Shown here piece by piece: positions 12,839 to 24,094 of a DNA stretch of 64,000 bases. A model generated the notes under the pieces. It did not search any database. It had not been told where the DNA came from and saw nothing but the letters and a program-made list of their open reading frames with translations. Every line of letters begins with the position of its first letter. Within the stretch, counting starts at the first letter, position 1. The translations under genes were made by a program, and so were the position numbers. This stretch comes from Ochotona curzoniae (taxonomy: Eukaryota > Chordata > Mammalia > Lagomorpha > Ochotonidae): contig NW_024467120.1 of NCBI RefSeq assembly GCF_017591425.1, positions 6,634,001 to 6,698,000 on the forward strand, given 5' to 3'.

Positions 12839-13515
12839 ATTCCCATTCTGTTTGCAAAGCCAGGCCTTGCCCTCTTGCCTGAAGTATAAAGAGGATATTG
12901 CAAAAAGGAAACACATAGATGGCAGTGACTGAGCCTTTTCCAGAAGTCTGCACGCAACCTTTCTAGGAAGAGGCTGAGGGAAGGGAAGATGAGAACGGAC
13001 AAGAAAAGTTCTCAGGGCTACTCCTCCCCCTGAGGGCAGAGGCAGAGTATCCAGCCAGGGTAGGAGAACCAGCGGGCTGGCTTCTGGTCCTTTCCTGGGT
13101 GCAGCAGGAGCGGGGGAGCCTCCTTGGAGCTCTCCAGCATGCCCTGGGACCATGCTCTCAGCCAGCCAGGCTCTCCTGTTCTGTGTGGGAATGAGATAGA
13201 AATGGAATGACTGCCATGCATGAGGCCGGGCCAGAGAGCAGACAAGGAACGCACAGGGCCCTCACCGAGTGGAGGAAGGGAGCCAATCGGCTATGTGAAT
13301 CTGCCCACACGGAACAAGAGAGAAGCAGCCAAGCGGTGACTGCAGACACAAGATGAAGGCTCCCGTGTTTGGCGCGTGGGGTGGGTGGGGCCGCTTCCTG
13401 TTCTCTGCCCAAGGGAAACTCTAGATTATTGCAGTGGGGACTCTGAAGCGAAAGATAAGAAGCTGACCTAGAAATGGTACTGGCAAGCACACACGTGTGT
13501 GTGAGTCTGAGAGAT

Positions 13516-13548
<33 letters not shown>

Positions 13549-13571
13549 ACAGGGGAAGTGGGAGAGAGTAA
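12839..13571. other. unassigned sequence with a (GA)n microsatellite at its end
   Basis: GC-richer than the neighbourhood but with no CpG cluster. Nothing recognised before the (GA)n tract at 13508-13545. Confidence 0.45.
13508..13545. repeat. (GA)n microsatellite
   Basis: About 17 GA units in the run gagataaagagagagagaga and onward, immediately upstream of the L1 insertion site. Confidence 0.95.
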
Positions 13572-14321
13572 GAATGGCTAGAGAGAACATATGGTATTTC
13601 TCCTCTTGGGATTAGCTTATTTCCCGGAGCATAAATGGTCTCCAGTTAGCACCATTTTGGTGCAAATGGTAGAATTTCATTCTTTTCAATGGCTAAGTCG
13701 TTCCCTTACAATAGATGTACCACAATTTCTTTATCTATTCCTCTTCCGATTAGGTATCTGGGTTGTTTTCATGTCTTCACTATTGTGGATTATACTGCTA
13801 TAAATATATGGTTGCAGGTCACTTTCTCATATGCGGATTTCATTTCCTTTGGATGTATTCCCAGGAATGGGACAGCTGCGTCACACGGCAGGTCAATATT
13901 CAGGTGCCTTAGCACTCTTCATATGGACTTCCGTAGTGGCTGCACTAGCTTTCACTCCCACCAACAGTGGAGTGCCTTTTAATATCTATATACTGTATCC
14001 TCATAGACGAACTGTATAATGGAGGCTAGCATGCCAGAAATGAAGAAAGGTTGTAGTATGCATCTCCATTCCTGAATCAAAAGAGGTCTCCTGATGAAAC
14101 TGCTAAATACACCTTGACAGTAGGATGCTGGACTTCCTAGCATTGTCTATACCTACAATGCCATGATACGCTTAAATAGTAGAATGTTGGACTTGTGACT
14201 GTTACCCAAGAACTATACTGTTGTAATAATACGGAAAAATAGTTGGGTGGGGGAACATGGAGGGAGGAATGGGAGGTCGAGGGAGGAATCCTCTCATATC
14301 ATTAAAAAAAGGAATGGCTAG
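13572..14321 (+). mobile_element. L1 retrotransposon, 5' truncated and 5' inverted (twin priming)
   Basis: Two L1 pieces lie head to head. From 13582 to about 13988 the minus strand reads the end of ORF2 (reverse complement gives attcctgggaatacatccaa, aaggaaatgaaatccgcata, gaaataccatatgttctctc). From about 13990 to 14310 the plus strand reads the 3' UTR (gtatgcatctccattcctga, caatgccatgatacgctta, aggatgctggactt) and ends in aaaaaaa. The order and junctions are those of twin-primed reverse transcription: the inverted part's RNA-3' end abuts the left flank. The perfect direct repeat gaatggctag at 13572-13581 and 14312-14321 is the target-site duplication. No coding capacity remains. Confidence 0.93.
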
Positions 14322-15502
14322 GAAGCAATCTCCTTGGGATGGATATATTTCTTCCTTCCAGCATGGGAAGTTATGGCCAAAGGCTATATACACACAAACA
14401 TAGAAAACCACTCCAAAATGCATTTTGAAATATGACTCTTAGTTTGCTTTATGCTTTGGAGCAATTTCTTTGATGAAACTATACATCATATAAATGTTCT
14501 TTTCTAACCACTGACTTCAGCTTTCTTCTCAAACCGGGAAAGAAGCGCATTATGGAGAGTTACTGGGGCCAGAAAGGAAAGCCACGGCTAAAGTTGTAAC
14601 GATGCTCAGAGGATCTTTGAACTGAACCTGTGTGTGTGTGTGGTGTGTGGTGTATGTGTGTGTGTGACCTTGGAAACAATAAAGAACGCAAGTGGAACAA
14701 AGAAGTCCTGGGATTTTTCAGAAGGCAGCCGTGCTCCCAGTGCACTGTGGGCATCAGGGTGAGCTGGCATCAGGGTGAGATGGGAGTAACTCTTAACATG
14801 ACCCTCATCTTCTTCTTGGCAACAGGGGTGACATGAAGAGACTAAATCTACATAATAAATTGCTTTCAGCATCAGCCCATTGCAACCTGGACATCTTCAG
14901 GATTCAAATGTATTCTCGGAAGAGGGAGACAAAAATGATATTGTCCCCTTGAGTCTGTCCAGATGAAGGGAGCAGAATGAGTGTGAGGAACATCATTTTG
15001 TGCTGCGCCAAGAGAACAAAACAAGACAAATGGTCATTTTCTGAAGCCAGTGTTTTCTGGTGCATTCCTAAGGAAATATTGCCACCTAGTGGAGAGAAGC
15101 TTGATAAGCAGCCGATACAAGTTTGCCACCACGTTAATAAGGAAGAAATTTCGTTTTGACTATTCTTACACCGGTGTCAATGGTGATATGTCAAAGAAAA
15201 CCGATTCACTGTTAAAGCGTTAGTCATAAACAGAAATTCCATTTCACCAGACAAGTAGATTGTTCAAAGGAATAACTCATTAAACTGACAGTTTACCAGA
15301 CATTTTAAACAAAAAATGTCACCCACAGACTTCTTCACAAGGCTCAAGAATCTTGGGCAGTTTCAGTGTTTCTCTTCGTAATTTTTGTTTCACTGATGCC
15401 TATTCCTCTTTTGAAAAATAGGTACAAGTTTGCTTAGTGAGTTGTGAATCTGCCTTCCTGAAATATGTTTTAGTCCTTTTAAATCACCAGTAATGTTTTT
15501 CA
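14322..15502. other. unassigned sequence with short tandem repeats
   Basis: Nothing coding is recognised. A (GT)n microsatellite lies at 14629-14667. A 16-bp tandem duplication of the form (ctg)ggcatcagggtgag occurs at about 14750-14779. Confidence 0.45.
14629..14667. repeat. (GT)n microsatellite, interrupted
   Basis: Runs of tgtgtgtgtg broken by ggtgtgtggtgta. Confidence 0.92.
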
Positions 15503-15830
15503 AAGATGTATTTATTTTGGGTGGGGGGGAAATGCAGAGTTACAGACATAATGATTGAGAAAGAGATTTTGTACCCTCTAGCTCCCAAATGGTCTCCCCA
15601 GTGGCTGAAGCTGAGCTGATCCAAAACCAGAAGCCAGGAGCTTCTTCTGGGTCCCCCCCCACAAGTGTGCAGGGGCCAAGAAGTTGGGTCATCCTCCACT
15701 GCTTTCCCAGGCCATAAGCAGCAATCTGGATCAGGAAGTGGAGCGGCCAGGACATGAATTGATGCCTACATGGAGTGCTGGCACTTTAGGTGGAAGTCTA
15801 GCCTATTATTCCGCAGTGCTGACACCATCA
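15503..15830 (-). mobile_element. CSINE, full length, minus
   Basis: It begins with the complement of the A-rich tail (gatgtatttattttgggtgg), then tgagctgatccaaaaccaga, gggtcatcctccactgcttt, cccaggccataagcagcaat and ends with the complement of the head near gcagtgctgacacc. A run of eight C (15653-15660) marks a slippage-prone site. Confidence 0.92.
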
Positions 15831-15869
15831 GTAATGCTATGAGTATTTTAAAAATGAGAGTTATTCCTT

Positions 15870-16132
15870 AGGATGCAAGATGACCATCAGAGCACCCACC
15901 TTTGATTCCCAGCTCTTTCTGGGTTCCAGTTTCCAGCTGACCCAGACACTGGGAGGCAGCAGTGACAGCCACCCATGTGGAAGACCTGCATGGAGTTCCC
16001 AGCTCCAAGCTCCCAGGGCGCAGTTGCAGGGAGTGATTTAGTGGATGGGAGATCTCTCTCTCCCTCTGCCTCTCTCACTATGTCTCTCTGTCTCTCCCCC
16101 TCCCTCTGCCTGTCTCTGTGGCTCTCAGACAA
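15870..16132 (+). mobile_element. CSINE, 5' truncated
   Basis: Body and pyrimidine-rich 3' part are clear: gatgggagatctctctctcc followed by about 60 bases of C/T (ctctgtctctccccctccc). The tRNA head is lost. It lies 40 bp from an opposite-strand CSINE, so the two form an inverted pair. Confidence 0.75.
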
Positions 16133-18209
16133 CTCTTTTTGAGAGGGAAACGAGATATTCTATATTCCTATCCGGATCATTTGTTAAGAGGCTGTTGTCA
16201 CAAGTAGATTTTTTACATGACCCCTTTCCAGGCTTTACCAAGCACATCATCTCTGGATAAGGCAGTTCTGATGGACGCGTTGGTTATTTGTACAGCTGTC
16301 TGTTGTGTCCTCTGCAGAAAAACAAACAGCTGAGAAAAAGCCTGCACAGTTCTGCAGCAAGCACCCTCAAACCCAGAAGCCATGGCGGTCTTCACTCAGT
16401 GCCTGACAGCTGTGTCTCTGGTGCAGAGAAGTCTACAGGACTGAACGGCTGATCCTCTGAAAGAAGAACCTGCATCGCTTGCTCTCCTCTGTGAGCCATA
16501 CACCTGTGGGTTTCTGCCTTGCCATGGACCCAACGTCCCTGTCCACCCAGGTCTCCTGGGAGGCATGGTGGAGAGAAACTGATCATTTCTGTGAGGCTGT
16601 AGCTGATGGTAACAGGTGATCCTGTTCACCTATTTGATTCCATCAGGAGGTTCTCTCTTCCCACACATCCTCCAAAACGGCTGATGTTTCCATCCCTGGG
16701 GCAGTTGAGCAGGAGCCTGATGGCTCAAAGGTGCTATCTTGACTCTGCAGAATGCCACCCAGTGGCAGCCCCTTACTGCCTCCCACCGGCATCACCAGCA
16801 AGCTCCTTGGCAGTTCTGTGGATGAGTGAGACCGGTGCAAGGGAAGGAGGAAGGAAGCCAAATTACCGGGACCAACTGGCAGACAGTGCTCCACGCTCTC
16901 CACCAGACATGTGCTCAGATCATCACATCAAATGCCACCTGCCAGGCCAGCCACCATGGATGTGTGTCACAACCAGTCACCAGGAGGAGGAGGGGGGACA
17001 GCAGGAGCAAGAGGGATGCAGCCTCCAGCTGTTCAGTATAAATCTCAAATTACGTGATCCCTGCTGACTTGAAAAGCACAACCTGAAATGCTGCTGGGCC
17101 TGCAGGCTTTCAGTAGCTGCAGCGTCACACAAGAGGGCTGGACTGGCTACATGGAAGGACACAAAGGGAAGGAGGGGGGAGTGGATTAGGAGAGAGGACA
17201 GAAATAGGACAAAAAGTGGTCTTCATATAACTCTTATCTTGCACTGAGAAGTCCCTGGTGCAGAAGTGTCTTTGGTGCCGGTGATAATCTGGGCCTGCAG
17301 GGGCTAAATGGATTCACTGCCCTGCAGACACCCAGGGGCTGAATATCCAGGAACAAATGCATTAATCACGGCAGAGCCTATGTGCCAATGTGCATAAAGA
17401 CCGTGGCTCCCAGCGGCAGCCATCGCGGGAACCTTTCTGCAGACCACACATTTCAAGGAGCTCTCCGAAGTCTCATTACCGGCTCTGTACAGGGGGGAGG
17501 GTGGGGGTTTGCATCTGACTTTCTCTGAAACATGCATTTAGCAATAAAAGTATTTACACTGGGCCTGATGTTAAAAAAAAAAAAGAGGGGAGGGGTGGAG
17601 GATCTCTGGGCCAGACTCATTATAGATGAAATAAACACATGGACACACACACATACATAGAGAGAGAGAGAGAGCTTTCAGGGAGAAACAGAAAATAATG
17701 TTTTGCAATTACAGTCCACAGCTGCTACAGTTCCAGCTTGTGTGCTACACAGGTGCGGCCATTATAACAATGAATAGCACGCATTAAAGGTGCCATCCAT
17801 AGGGGTAATAATAGTAGGGTTGAAAAGGTATTTTCATTTGCAGCTTGATGTTTGGTGGGGAATAAAAGAAGGCATTTCCCAGCCAGACTGATGTCTAAGC
17901 TGCCACACGAGAGGCCCAAACATGAGCTGCATCTCGGACCCTCTTGTGTGTCTGACAGTGGGGACCCAATCAGGATGTGAAGATGCCAACAAATCTCTTT
18001 CTATTCCTCCCCCCGCAAAAAAAGACTGTCAGCCATTGACTGGGGAAACCGAGGTGCCTCTGCAATGAGCAAGAGTCAGCAGCCACTGTGACATGTATCT
18101 CAGCCTGATGCCTACTCATGTCTGGGTCCTAGAAATACAGCTGGCAGGAAAAAAATCAGAGGATTACAATGGACGAGGGCATACAATGGCTGGTAGGATC
18201 CTGGGAAGG
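16133..18209. other. unassigned non-coding sequence
   Basis: No repeat is recognised apart from (GA)n at 17659-17674 and a run of about 13 A at 17573-17585. The stretch 17320-17480 (aatgcattaatcacggcaga; cagcggcagccatcgcggga) is compositionally unlike the repeats and could be conserved non-coding DNA, which cannot be tested here. A 153-codon open frame at 16606-17067 has no recognised domain. Confidence 0.4.
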
Positions 18210-18508
18210 TGGAATTGGGGTCCGCATTATGACACAACAAGCTAAGCTGCACCTGCAGTGCTGCCATCCAGCACTGAAGAACTGCTTCAAGTCCAAAGGG
18301 CTCTGGTTCTGACACTGCTCCCTACCAGCTCCATGGGCTTGGCGTTCCATCACCTACTCATGATGGAGACCGAGCTCCTGGCTTCAGCACAGAACGTTAT
18401 AAGCCATTGCAGCCATTTCAGGAATGAACCAGTGGATGGAGGACGCTCTGCTTCTCTCTCTCTTTGCTAACCACGCTCCTTCAAATAAATAAACCAAATT
18501 TGAAAAGA
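18210..18508 (+). mobile_element. CSINE, diverged
   Basis: Order preserved: gcattatgacacaacaagct, gcacctgcagtgctgccatc, ccattgcagccatttcagga, gaaccagtggatggaggacg, a ctctctctct run and the tail cttcaaataaataaaccaaa. Confidence 0.85.
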
Positions 18509-18789
18509 GAAACTACTGCTCAGTTTGCCTGATCTCTAGAGTACTCTAGCACCACTCTGCAAGCCCCCAGCACAGACATGTTCTTTCCCAGGCAGTGACA
18601 AACATTCCCCCAAGCCCAGTGGCCAACAGGCTGCCATACCTCTTCAAGTCTGGCATGAAGTTGGCACAGAATCTCATTTCATTGGCTTCCAACAATCTCT
18701 CAGATCATTTGAACTCTTCACCCGCCAGGGAGAGTTCCTGCCGACAGATGCCTGGAGGAGCCCGGGAGTGAGGATGGAGTGATAATGAG

Positions 18790-18985
18790 ACAGGGTTTTA
18801 GAAGCAGGAGACAGAGACCTGCTCGCTGCATGGCAAGTTCTGTGATCGTGAGCCTGTTGCAGCATGAGGCTCAGCATCTGCACAGGGTTGGCATGAGATT
18901 CCAAGGGCACCCAGCATGTGACAGTGCCTACCACCATGTCCGGGACAGAGTGGGCACCACGTAAACAGTAGAGATGATCACAGTA
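18790..18985 (+). mobile_element. MIR-like fragment
   Basis: Words close to MIR in order: ctgtgatcgtgagcctgttg, catgaggctcagcatctgca, ttggcatgagattcc, cagtgcctaccaccatgtcc. Highly diverged, so assignment is moderate. Confidence 0.45.
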
Positions 18986-19104
18986 GTCTCCATTCCTCCA
19001 CGTGTGTTTGCCTCAGTGGGTCTGTGAATAACTTCTATGTCATTCCAGGCAAGAAAATGGAAATCTGCACCAAGAAGGAAAAAAACTATGCATGCTCTGA
19101 CCTC

Positions 19105-19408
19105 TGTAAGCTAAGGTTCTATGCCCGCGCATTTAGCCAACCGATAATCAAAAGATACTTTTTTAAAAGATGGCCTGTACGGAACATGTACGGCTCTTTT
19201 CTTGTCATTATACCCCAAACAGCAGAGTGTTATGACTATTTACATAACATTTGCATTGCATGAGGTATTAAAAGTAACCTAGAGATGATTTAATGGGCGA
19301 CGAATGTGCATAGAGTAGATGTAAATGCCATGCATCTGTATATCAAAGGCTTTAGCGCCCATGAATCTGAATATCTGGGGTGTCCTGGAACCCAAAGGAT
19401 TGTACTGC
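19105..19408 (-). mobile_element. MER2-like Tigger non-autonomous DNA transposon
   Basis: The plus strand reads gtacggaacatgtacggctc, ttcttgtcattataccccaa, cagagtgttatgactattta, cataacatttgcattgcatg, aacctagagatgatttaatg, tgtgcatagagtagatgtaa and ggggtgtcctggaacccaaa, in the order of the mammalian MER2 element read backwards. It has no coding capacity. A second, oppositely oriented copy lies at 21205-22320. Confidence 0.8.
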
Positions 19409-20287
19409 ACACATTAGCATCATCATAGCATCAGATTCAGAAAGATGATGAACATGTTTAAAGTTCAGCAGAATAACTGTTCTTATGTAGTCTCCTGTAA
19501 TAGTGATCAGAGCAAGTAAAAATGCATGTTATTGGGTGAATTTTAAAAGCTGAGGGTACATCAGACCCAGGTGGTCATTGACGTGGCTTGGGTGGACTGG
19601 GCAGCCTCCTCGGAACCCAGGTGGAGAGCCTCCCACAGCTCGGAAGTCTGGAAGCCAGCTGCCCTGGCAGAGCAGCACAGGATGTGGGGGCATGCAGCCC
19701 TTGCCAGAATGAAAGTCATCTAGGGGGAAGAGGGATGGGCCCCAGTTTACCAGGGGAGGCGGGAACACAACCCTTTTTAGAGGCCTTAAAAGTGAAGAGA
19801 GGATTAAAATTAATTTGAAACTTCACAGGAAGCCTACATAATGAAAACAAAACTCGATTGCAATGCTGGCTGGCAGGCTGCGGGTCTGGAAGAGCTCACA
19901 CAGCAGAGCTGTGGCAGGCTGAAGCCTGCTGGGAAGACAGGAGCAGCAGCCAAAGCACAGGGATGCTGCTGCTGCTGCTGCTGCTGATGGTGTTTGTGCT
20001 AGTGATGAAGACGTGGAAAAATGTCTTATCAGCCAAGTTCTCATGAACCACAGAGCTCTGAGCGAGGCCCGTCAGTGAGGCATCAATAAAAGCTGCTGTC
20101 CATGTAATGCAAACTAGTTCCATCCTCCATCATATCCCATCATCACAAAAAAGACACAGGCATAGCAACACACAATTTAAGGTCACATGTTCAAGTGTTT
20201 GGCAGGGGCAGAAAGAGGTATGTGAGAACACCCATGGGGAAGGTCTAATACAATTCGGGAGTTAAGAGAGTCTATGAAAAAAAAAAG
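19409..20287. other. unassigned sequence with a CTG triplet repeat
   Basis: No repeat family or exon recognised. A (CTG)n run lies at 19963-19986. Confidence 0.45.
19963..19986. repeat. (CTG)n triplet repeat, about 7-8 units
   Basis: The run gatgctgctgctgctgctgc and onward, on the plus strand; preceded by gcagcagc on the same strand about 25 bp upstream, so the two can pair. Confidence 0.93.
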
Positions 20288-20500
20288 GACTCATTTGTTT
20301 ATTTGAAAGAGTGGCACAGAGCTCCCATGCAGATGACAGTGGCCCAGATACTTGAGCCAACACCTGTTGCTTTCTCAAGCATATTAGCAGGGAGCTGGAT
20401 GGCAACTAGGGCAGTCAGGACTTAAATTGTTGCTCCAATATGGGGTGCTTGCATTCCAGTTGCGGTTTAACATACTGCACTGCAACATCAGTTTCAGGGA
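20288..20500 (-). mobile_element. CSINE, old, minus
   Basis: Complementary order is kept: catttgtttatttgaaagag (tail side), acttgagccaacacctgttg, catattagcagggagctgga, cagtcaggacttaaattgtt, cttgcattccagttgcggtt. This is the old subfamily with the 'ctgctaatgca' centre. Confidence 0.82.
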
Positions 20501-21204
20501 AAGGCTTTTTAAGAGGGCCAAATTTTTAAATTGGAATGAGACAAGTAACGAAGGAGGTGTGTGCTGAAAATCAAGGCTTAAGGGTGAGAGCCCAAGTTAG
20601 TCTGCAAAAATTCATCAATGGAGACCAGAATGTGAGAGAAGAAAACAGAGACTAAGATGGTAAAAATGGGTCTAGCTGTAGGCTGTGCATGTTGGCAGAA
20701 GGTCTTTGGGCCAAAGTCATAGAGGAAATGCGCGCGCGCACACACACACACACACATACACACACACACACAGTGGTAACCAGACTTCAAATTGGCTCCC
20801 AGAGATTCTCACCCTTTGGTTAATATCCCTCCTGCACACACATTGTACCAGGCTTGGTCTGTGTATATGCCAGTAAAAATGGTGCCACTTCTGAGTTTAA
20901 GTTCCAAAAGACTGCAATATTGCAGTTTTGCTGTCTGGGATAGTTAGCTCTGGGGAGAGCCAGCTGCCCTGTAAAGGCACCTGCAAGGCACCAACTGAAG
21001 TTCATGAGTGAGCCTGGAGCATCCTTTAGCTAGGGTCAGCCTCAACTTGACTTCAGTCTAACGGGATACATGAGCCAGAGTCAGCCAGCAAAGGGGTGCT
21101 CTTAACCCCCAGTAACTGGGTGTTGGGTTCAAGTTGCTAAGCTTTGGGCTGATTTGTTACATGATGACAGATGGCTGATACACACAACACAGATAAAACA
21201 CACG
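20501..21204. other. unassigned sequence with a (CA)n microsatellite
   Basis: Nothing coding is recognised. The mixed (CG)n(CA)n tract is listed separately. Confidence 0.45.
20731..20772. repeat. (CG)n(CA)n microsatellite
   Basis: gcgcgcgc followed by about 16 CA units with one tacaca interruption. CG-CA junctions of this kind favour left-handed DNA in vitro. Confidence 0.93.
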
Positions 21205-21257
21205 CAGGCATCCCTAATGTCAAGGATCTCCATCAGATACCCAAGTCCCTTACATAA

Positions 21258-21550
21258 GATGGGGGCTGGCTTGTGATACAGACATCCCGACAGTCCTGGT
21301 TTGAGCTCTGACTGTTCTGCTTGCCATCTACCTCCCTGCTAATGCACCTGGGAGGAAACAGAATACAGCCCACATAGCTGGGCCCCTAACATCCACAGGG
21401 CATGTCTGGGTAGAGTTTCTGGCTCTTGGTTTTGGCTTGACACAACTCTAGGTGTTCCACACATTTGGGAAGTAAAAATTCAATATCTCTATTCATCTCC
21501 TCTGCCCCCACTTCCTGCTTCTCTCTCTCTCTTTTTAAATAAATATTTAT
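21258..21550 (+). mobile_element. CSINE inserted in MER2
   Basis: Head gggggctggcttgtgataca, then cagtcctggtttgagctctg, ctccctgctaatgcacctgg and a ctctctctctctt run with tail aaataaatatttatttt. A short repeat gatgg flanks it (21253-21257 and 21554-21558); this is shorter than a normal target-site duplication. Confidence 0.85.
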
Positions 21551-21610
21551 TTTGATGGCATAGCATTTGCAAATAACTTATGCACATCCTCTCATATGCT
21601 TTAAATCATC

Positions 21611-22127
21611 ACACTATAAAATGCTAAATACTATAATGAAAATAGACATTGAGACAGCTGAATAATAATCTATAACCTTTTTAAGGTGTATAGAATCCAG
21701 TTGTATATAAACTAAAATTGAAATGTCAATGAAGAAATCACAGGATGTAGTTAAGAATTTGCATTTTTTTCTTCTTTTAACATACTGGTTACTCAATATT
21801 ATGTCAATTAATTCCATAACGCTATAAATTGTTGCTGATGTTATGTTGGGGCTTTTAATTGATCGGGATGATACTCTGCCGGCTCTACCTTCAGACCAGA
21901 AATGGTCTCCCCATGAAGCTGTTGAACTTATCTGGACAATAAGATGCTGGACTCTATGCTTGGTATATGCTTGCAATGAAAGAGTCTCAACTGAACTTGA
22001 ACTGTGGTAATGCAACAAGGTGGAGGAATCCACCATGGGGGAAGGGTTTTGGGAGGGGTGGGGGGAATCCCAGTGCCTATAAAACTGTGTCACATAATGC
22101 AACGTAATTAATTTAAAAATGAAAAAA
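21611..22127 (+). mobile_element. L1 3' UTR fragment inserted in MER2
   Basis: The 3' UTR is recognised by ggtctccccatgaagctgtt, gacaataagatgctggactc, ggggggaatcccagtgccta and cctataaaactgtgtca, followed by aaaaatgaaaaaaaat. These words recur in the L1 copies at 14.1, 43.9 and 58.3 kb. The flank aaatcatc is repeated at 21603-21610 and 22127-22134. Non-coding. Confidence 0.82.
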
Positions 22128-22439
22128 AATCATCTATGAATCACTCCTAATGACTAGTAAAATGTAAATACTACATAATTCATTGTAATGTATTCTTCAG
22201 AGTATGATAAGAAAAAAGTCTGCACATGCTCAGTACAGGCAAAAAAATTTTTTAAAATATTTTCTAATGACAGTCTGTGAATGTGAAATTCCAGATATGG
22301 GAAGTCCACTGTCCATATGTAATTACATGAAAGAATGGAGTTATGAGGTGAACACTGTGATGGAGTAGATTCTATCACCACCAGGATGCCCACATTCCAT
22401 GTAACAATGCTTGGGATCAAGGCCCATCTCCACTTGTGA

Positions 22440-22591
22440 GCCAGCGTGTGCTTAAGTGTGTGGTTGGCAGCAGTGATGGTTCAAGCACAAGTCTCTGCTA
22501 CCTACATGGGAACCATGAATGAAACTCTTGACCTCTGATTTAACCTGGTGCAGCCCCAACCCTGGTAGTCATTTGGAGAACAAACTAGAAG

Positions 22592-22639
<48 letters not shown>

Positions 22640-22688
22640 CCCCCACCCCCTTCATCAATCAGTCTTTCAAATAAAGATCTTTAAAATG
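22440..22688 (+). mobile_element. CSINE, head-truncated, with long (CT)n
   Basis: The 3' two thirds are clear: gcagtgatggttcaagcaca, acatgggaaccatgaatgaa, ggtgcagccccaaccctggt, then an uninterrupted (CT)n of about 21 units (22592-22634) and the tail ctttcaaataaagatcttta. Confidence 0.82.
22592..22634. repeat. (CT)n microsatellite inside a CSINE
   Basis: About 21 CT units expanded from the SINE pyrimidine tract. Confidence 0.93.
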
Positions 22689-23504
22689 CAACAGGCTATA
22701 CACAAAAACATACTTAATATGAAATTCTTCATCTACAGTACCAGCTGGTGTGCCATCAGTGCAATGACAAAGTTTTCTGTTTATTCATCATTGTATCAAA
22801 TGAATCACAAAAGTAATCTTTTTCATCTAAAGCTTCATGATAATGTCCGTAAAGGTCCATAATAAATAGCATGAAAAGCAAATGGCCAGAGGTGTTGCTA
22901 AATTGTGGAATGACTCCCGGAGCGTTTCTGGGCTCCAGCAAAGGCTGCCCCCTCCTTGTGCCAAGCTTCAGCAGAAGGTGATGCCTCTCGGTGGTGGATG
23001 GTAACCATTGGATTAGGAAGGAGGCCAGTTTCTCAACAGAAAAGGGTACAAGCCAAAATAGGCTTTGTGAGATGATGGGTAAGACAGTCACTCAGCAGGC
23101 CCATATTCCTAAAGTAAAGCTAAAAAGAATCAAGTAGCCAGGAGGAACAGGAACTTGCTCTGGAATTCAAAGAGCTTGGTGAAAGGCTGCCCTATGTTCT
23201 TACCTCTGCAAGAACCAGCAATCCTAGTGGGTATGAGAGCATTTCTTACATGTCCAAGGGACAGCCCTTCAAGGCTGGTGGAAAGTGGTCCATGATGAAC
23301 CTCTCAGATTCCAGCAGAGGCTCTGTTGACCTGCTGGCCACCTCCCCACATGGGCACAGTGTAACTTAGTGATCAGTCAATTAACTAGAACGATATGAAG
23401 TATTTCTTACAATCTTGACACCTTCTCTCCTAATCAGTACTTCATGTATTTAAGATGTATTAACCACAATAAAAGTGAGATTTAGGGAACTATGAATGTC
23501 TTTT
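22689..23504. other. unassigned non-coding sequence
   Basis: Nothing recognised. The minus open frame at 22756-23091 has no domain I can name. Confidence 0.45.
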
Positions 23505-23692
23505 CTTTTTAAAGATTTTTTTAGTTTTATTTTAATATACTTCTTTCATGAAAGCAACATGTTTCACTAGTCTATAACTTGGTAACTTTGAAAGCGTTTT
23601 CTTGATCCATTTTTTTCTCATGATACAATTCCTTAGGCTCAGGATTTCCCTTTTCACCATCCTCCTCCTCCTCCTTTTTTGGGAAACAAGAG
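23505..23692 (-). mobile_element. L1 3'-end fragment, minus
   Basis: Poly-T side first (tttttaaagatttttttag), then ctcatgatacaattccttag and gctcaggatttcccttttca, which are the complement of the terminal L1 3' UTR (ccctgggaaatcc type) seen at 32.3 and 43.9 kb. It also holds a (TCC)n run at about 23662-23676. The 5' part is missing. Confidence 0.7.
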
Positions 23693-23714
23693 GTTCTTAA
23701 AGAGTATGAGCCAC

Positions 23715-24078
23715 TTCTGGCACAATAGCAAGTCCTCGCACTGCACATGCCAGGATCCCATATGGGTGCCCGTTCTAATCCTGGCAGCCCTGCTTCCCAT
23801 CCAGCTCCCTGCCTGTGGCCTGGGAAAGCAGTTGAGGACCGCCCAAAGCCTGGGGACCCTGCACTCACGTAGGAGACCTGGAAGAGCTCCTGGTTCCCAG
23901 CTTCAGATTGGCCCAGCACCGGCCATTGCACCCACTTGGGGAGTAAATCACCAGATGGAAGATCTTCCTCTCTGTATATCTGACTTTGTAATAAAAAAAA
24001 ACAAATAAATAAATCTTAAAAAAATAATTGGATAGAAGAATTTATTTATTAAAAAATAAATAAATAAATCTTAAAAAA
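23715..24078 (+). mobile_element. CSINE with doubled tail
   Basis: Pika-type copy with B-box-like cgttctaatcctgg and the end ctgactttgtaataaaaaaa. The tail aaataaataaatcttaaaaa occurs twice, separated by about 30 bp of AT-rich sequence, so the insert is about 40 bp longer than its relatives. The target-site duplication aaagagtat(g/t)agccac at 23699-23714 and 24079-24094 brackets both tails and shows that they arrived in one event or that the tail expanded in place. Confidence 0.93.
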
Positions 24079-24094
24079 AAAGAGTATTAGCCAC

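Larger units (their letters stand above)
21205..22320 (+). mobile_element. MER2-like Tigger element, split by two later insertions
   Basis: Three pieces join into one MER2: 21205-21257 (ending agatacccaagtcccttaca and taagatgg), 21551-21610 (tggcatagcatttgcaaata, acttatgcacatcctctcat, tttaaatcatc) and 22128-22320 (catctatgaatcact..., gataagaaaaaagtctgcac, atgctcagtacaggc, ending agtccactgt). The first gap is a CSINE and the second a truncated L1. Continuity of the MER2 order across both gaps is the evidence. No coding capacity. Confidence 0.78.

Noticed and set aside
16606..17067. 153-codon open frame on plus
   Set aside because: No domain, no splice or promoter context, and overlapping frames of similar length on the other strand. 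Chance is the simplest explanation.
23572..23931. 119-codon open frame on minus
   Set aside because: It runs through an L1 3' fragment and a CSINE; antisense SINE frames of this type recur at 26389-26607 and 51073-51354.
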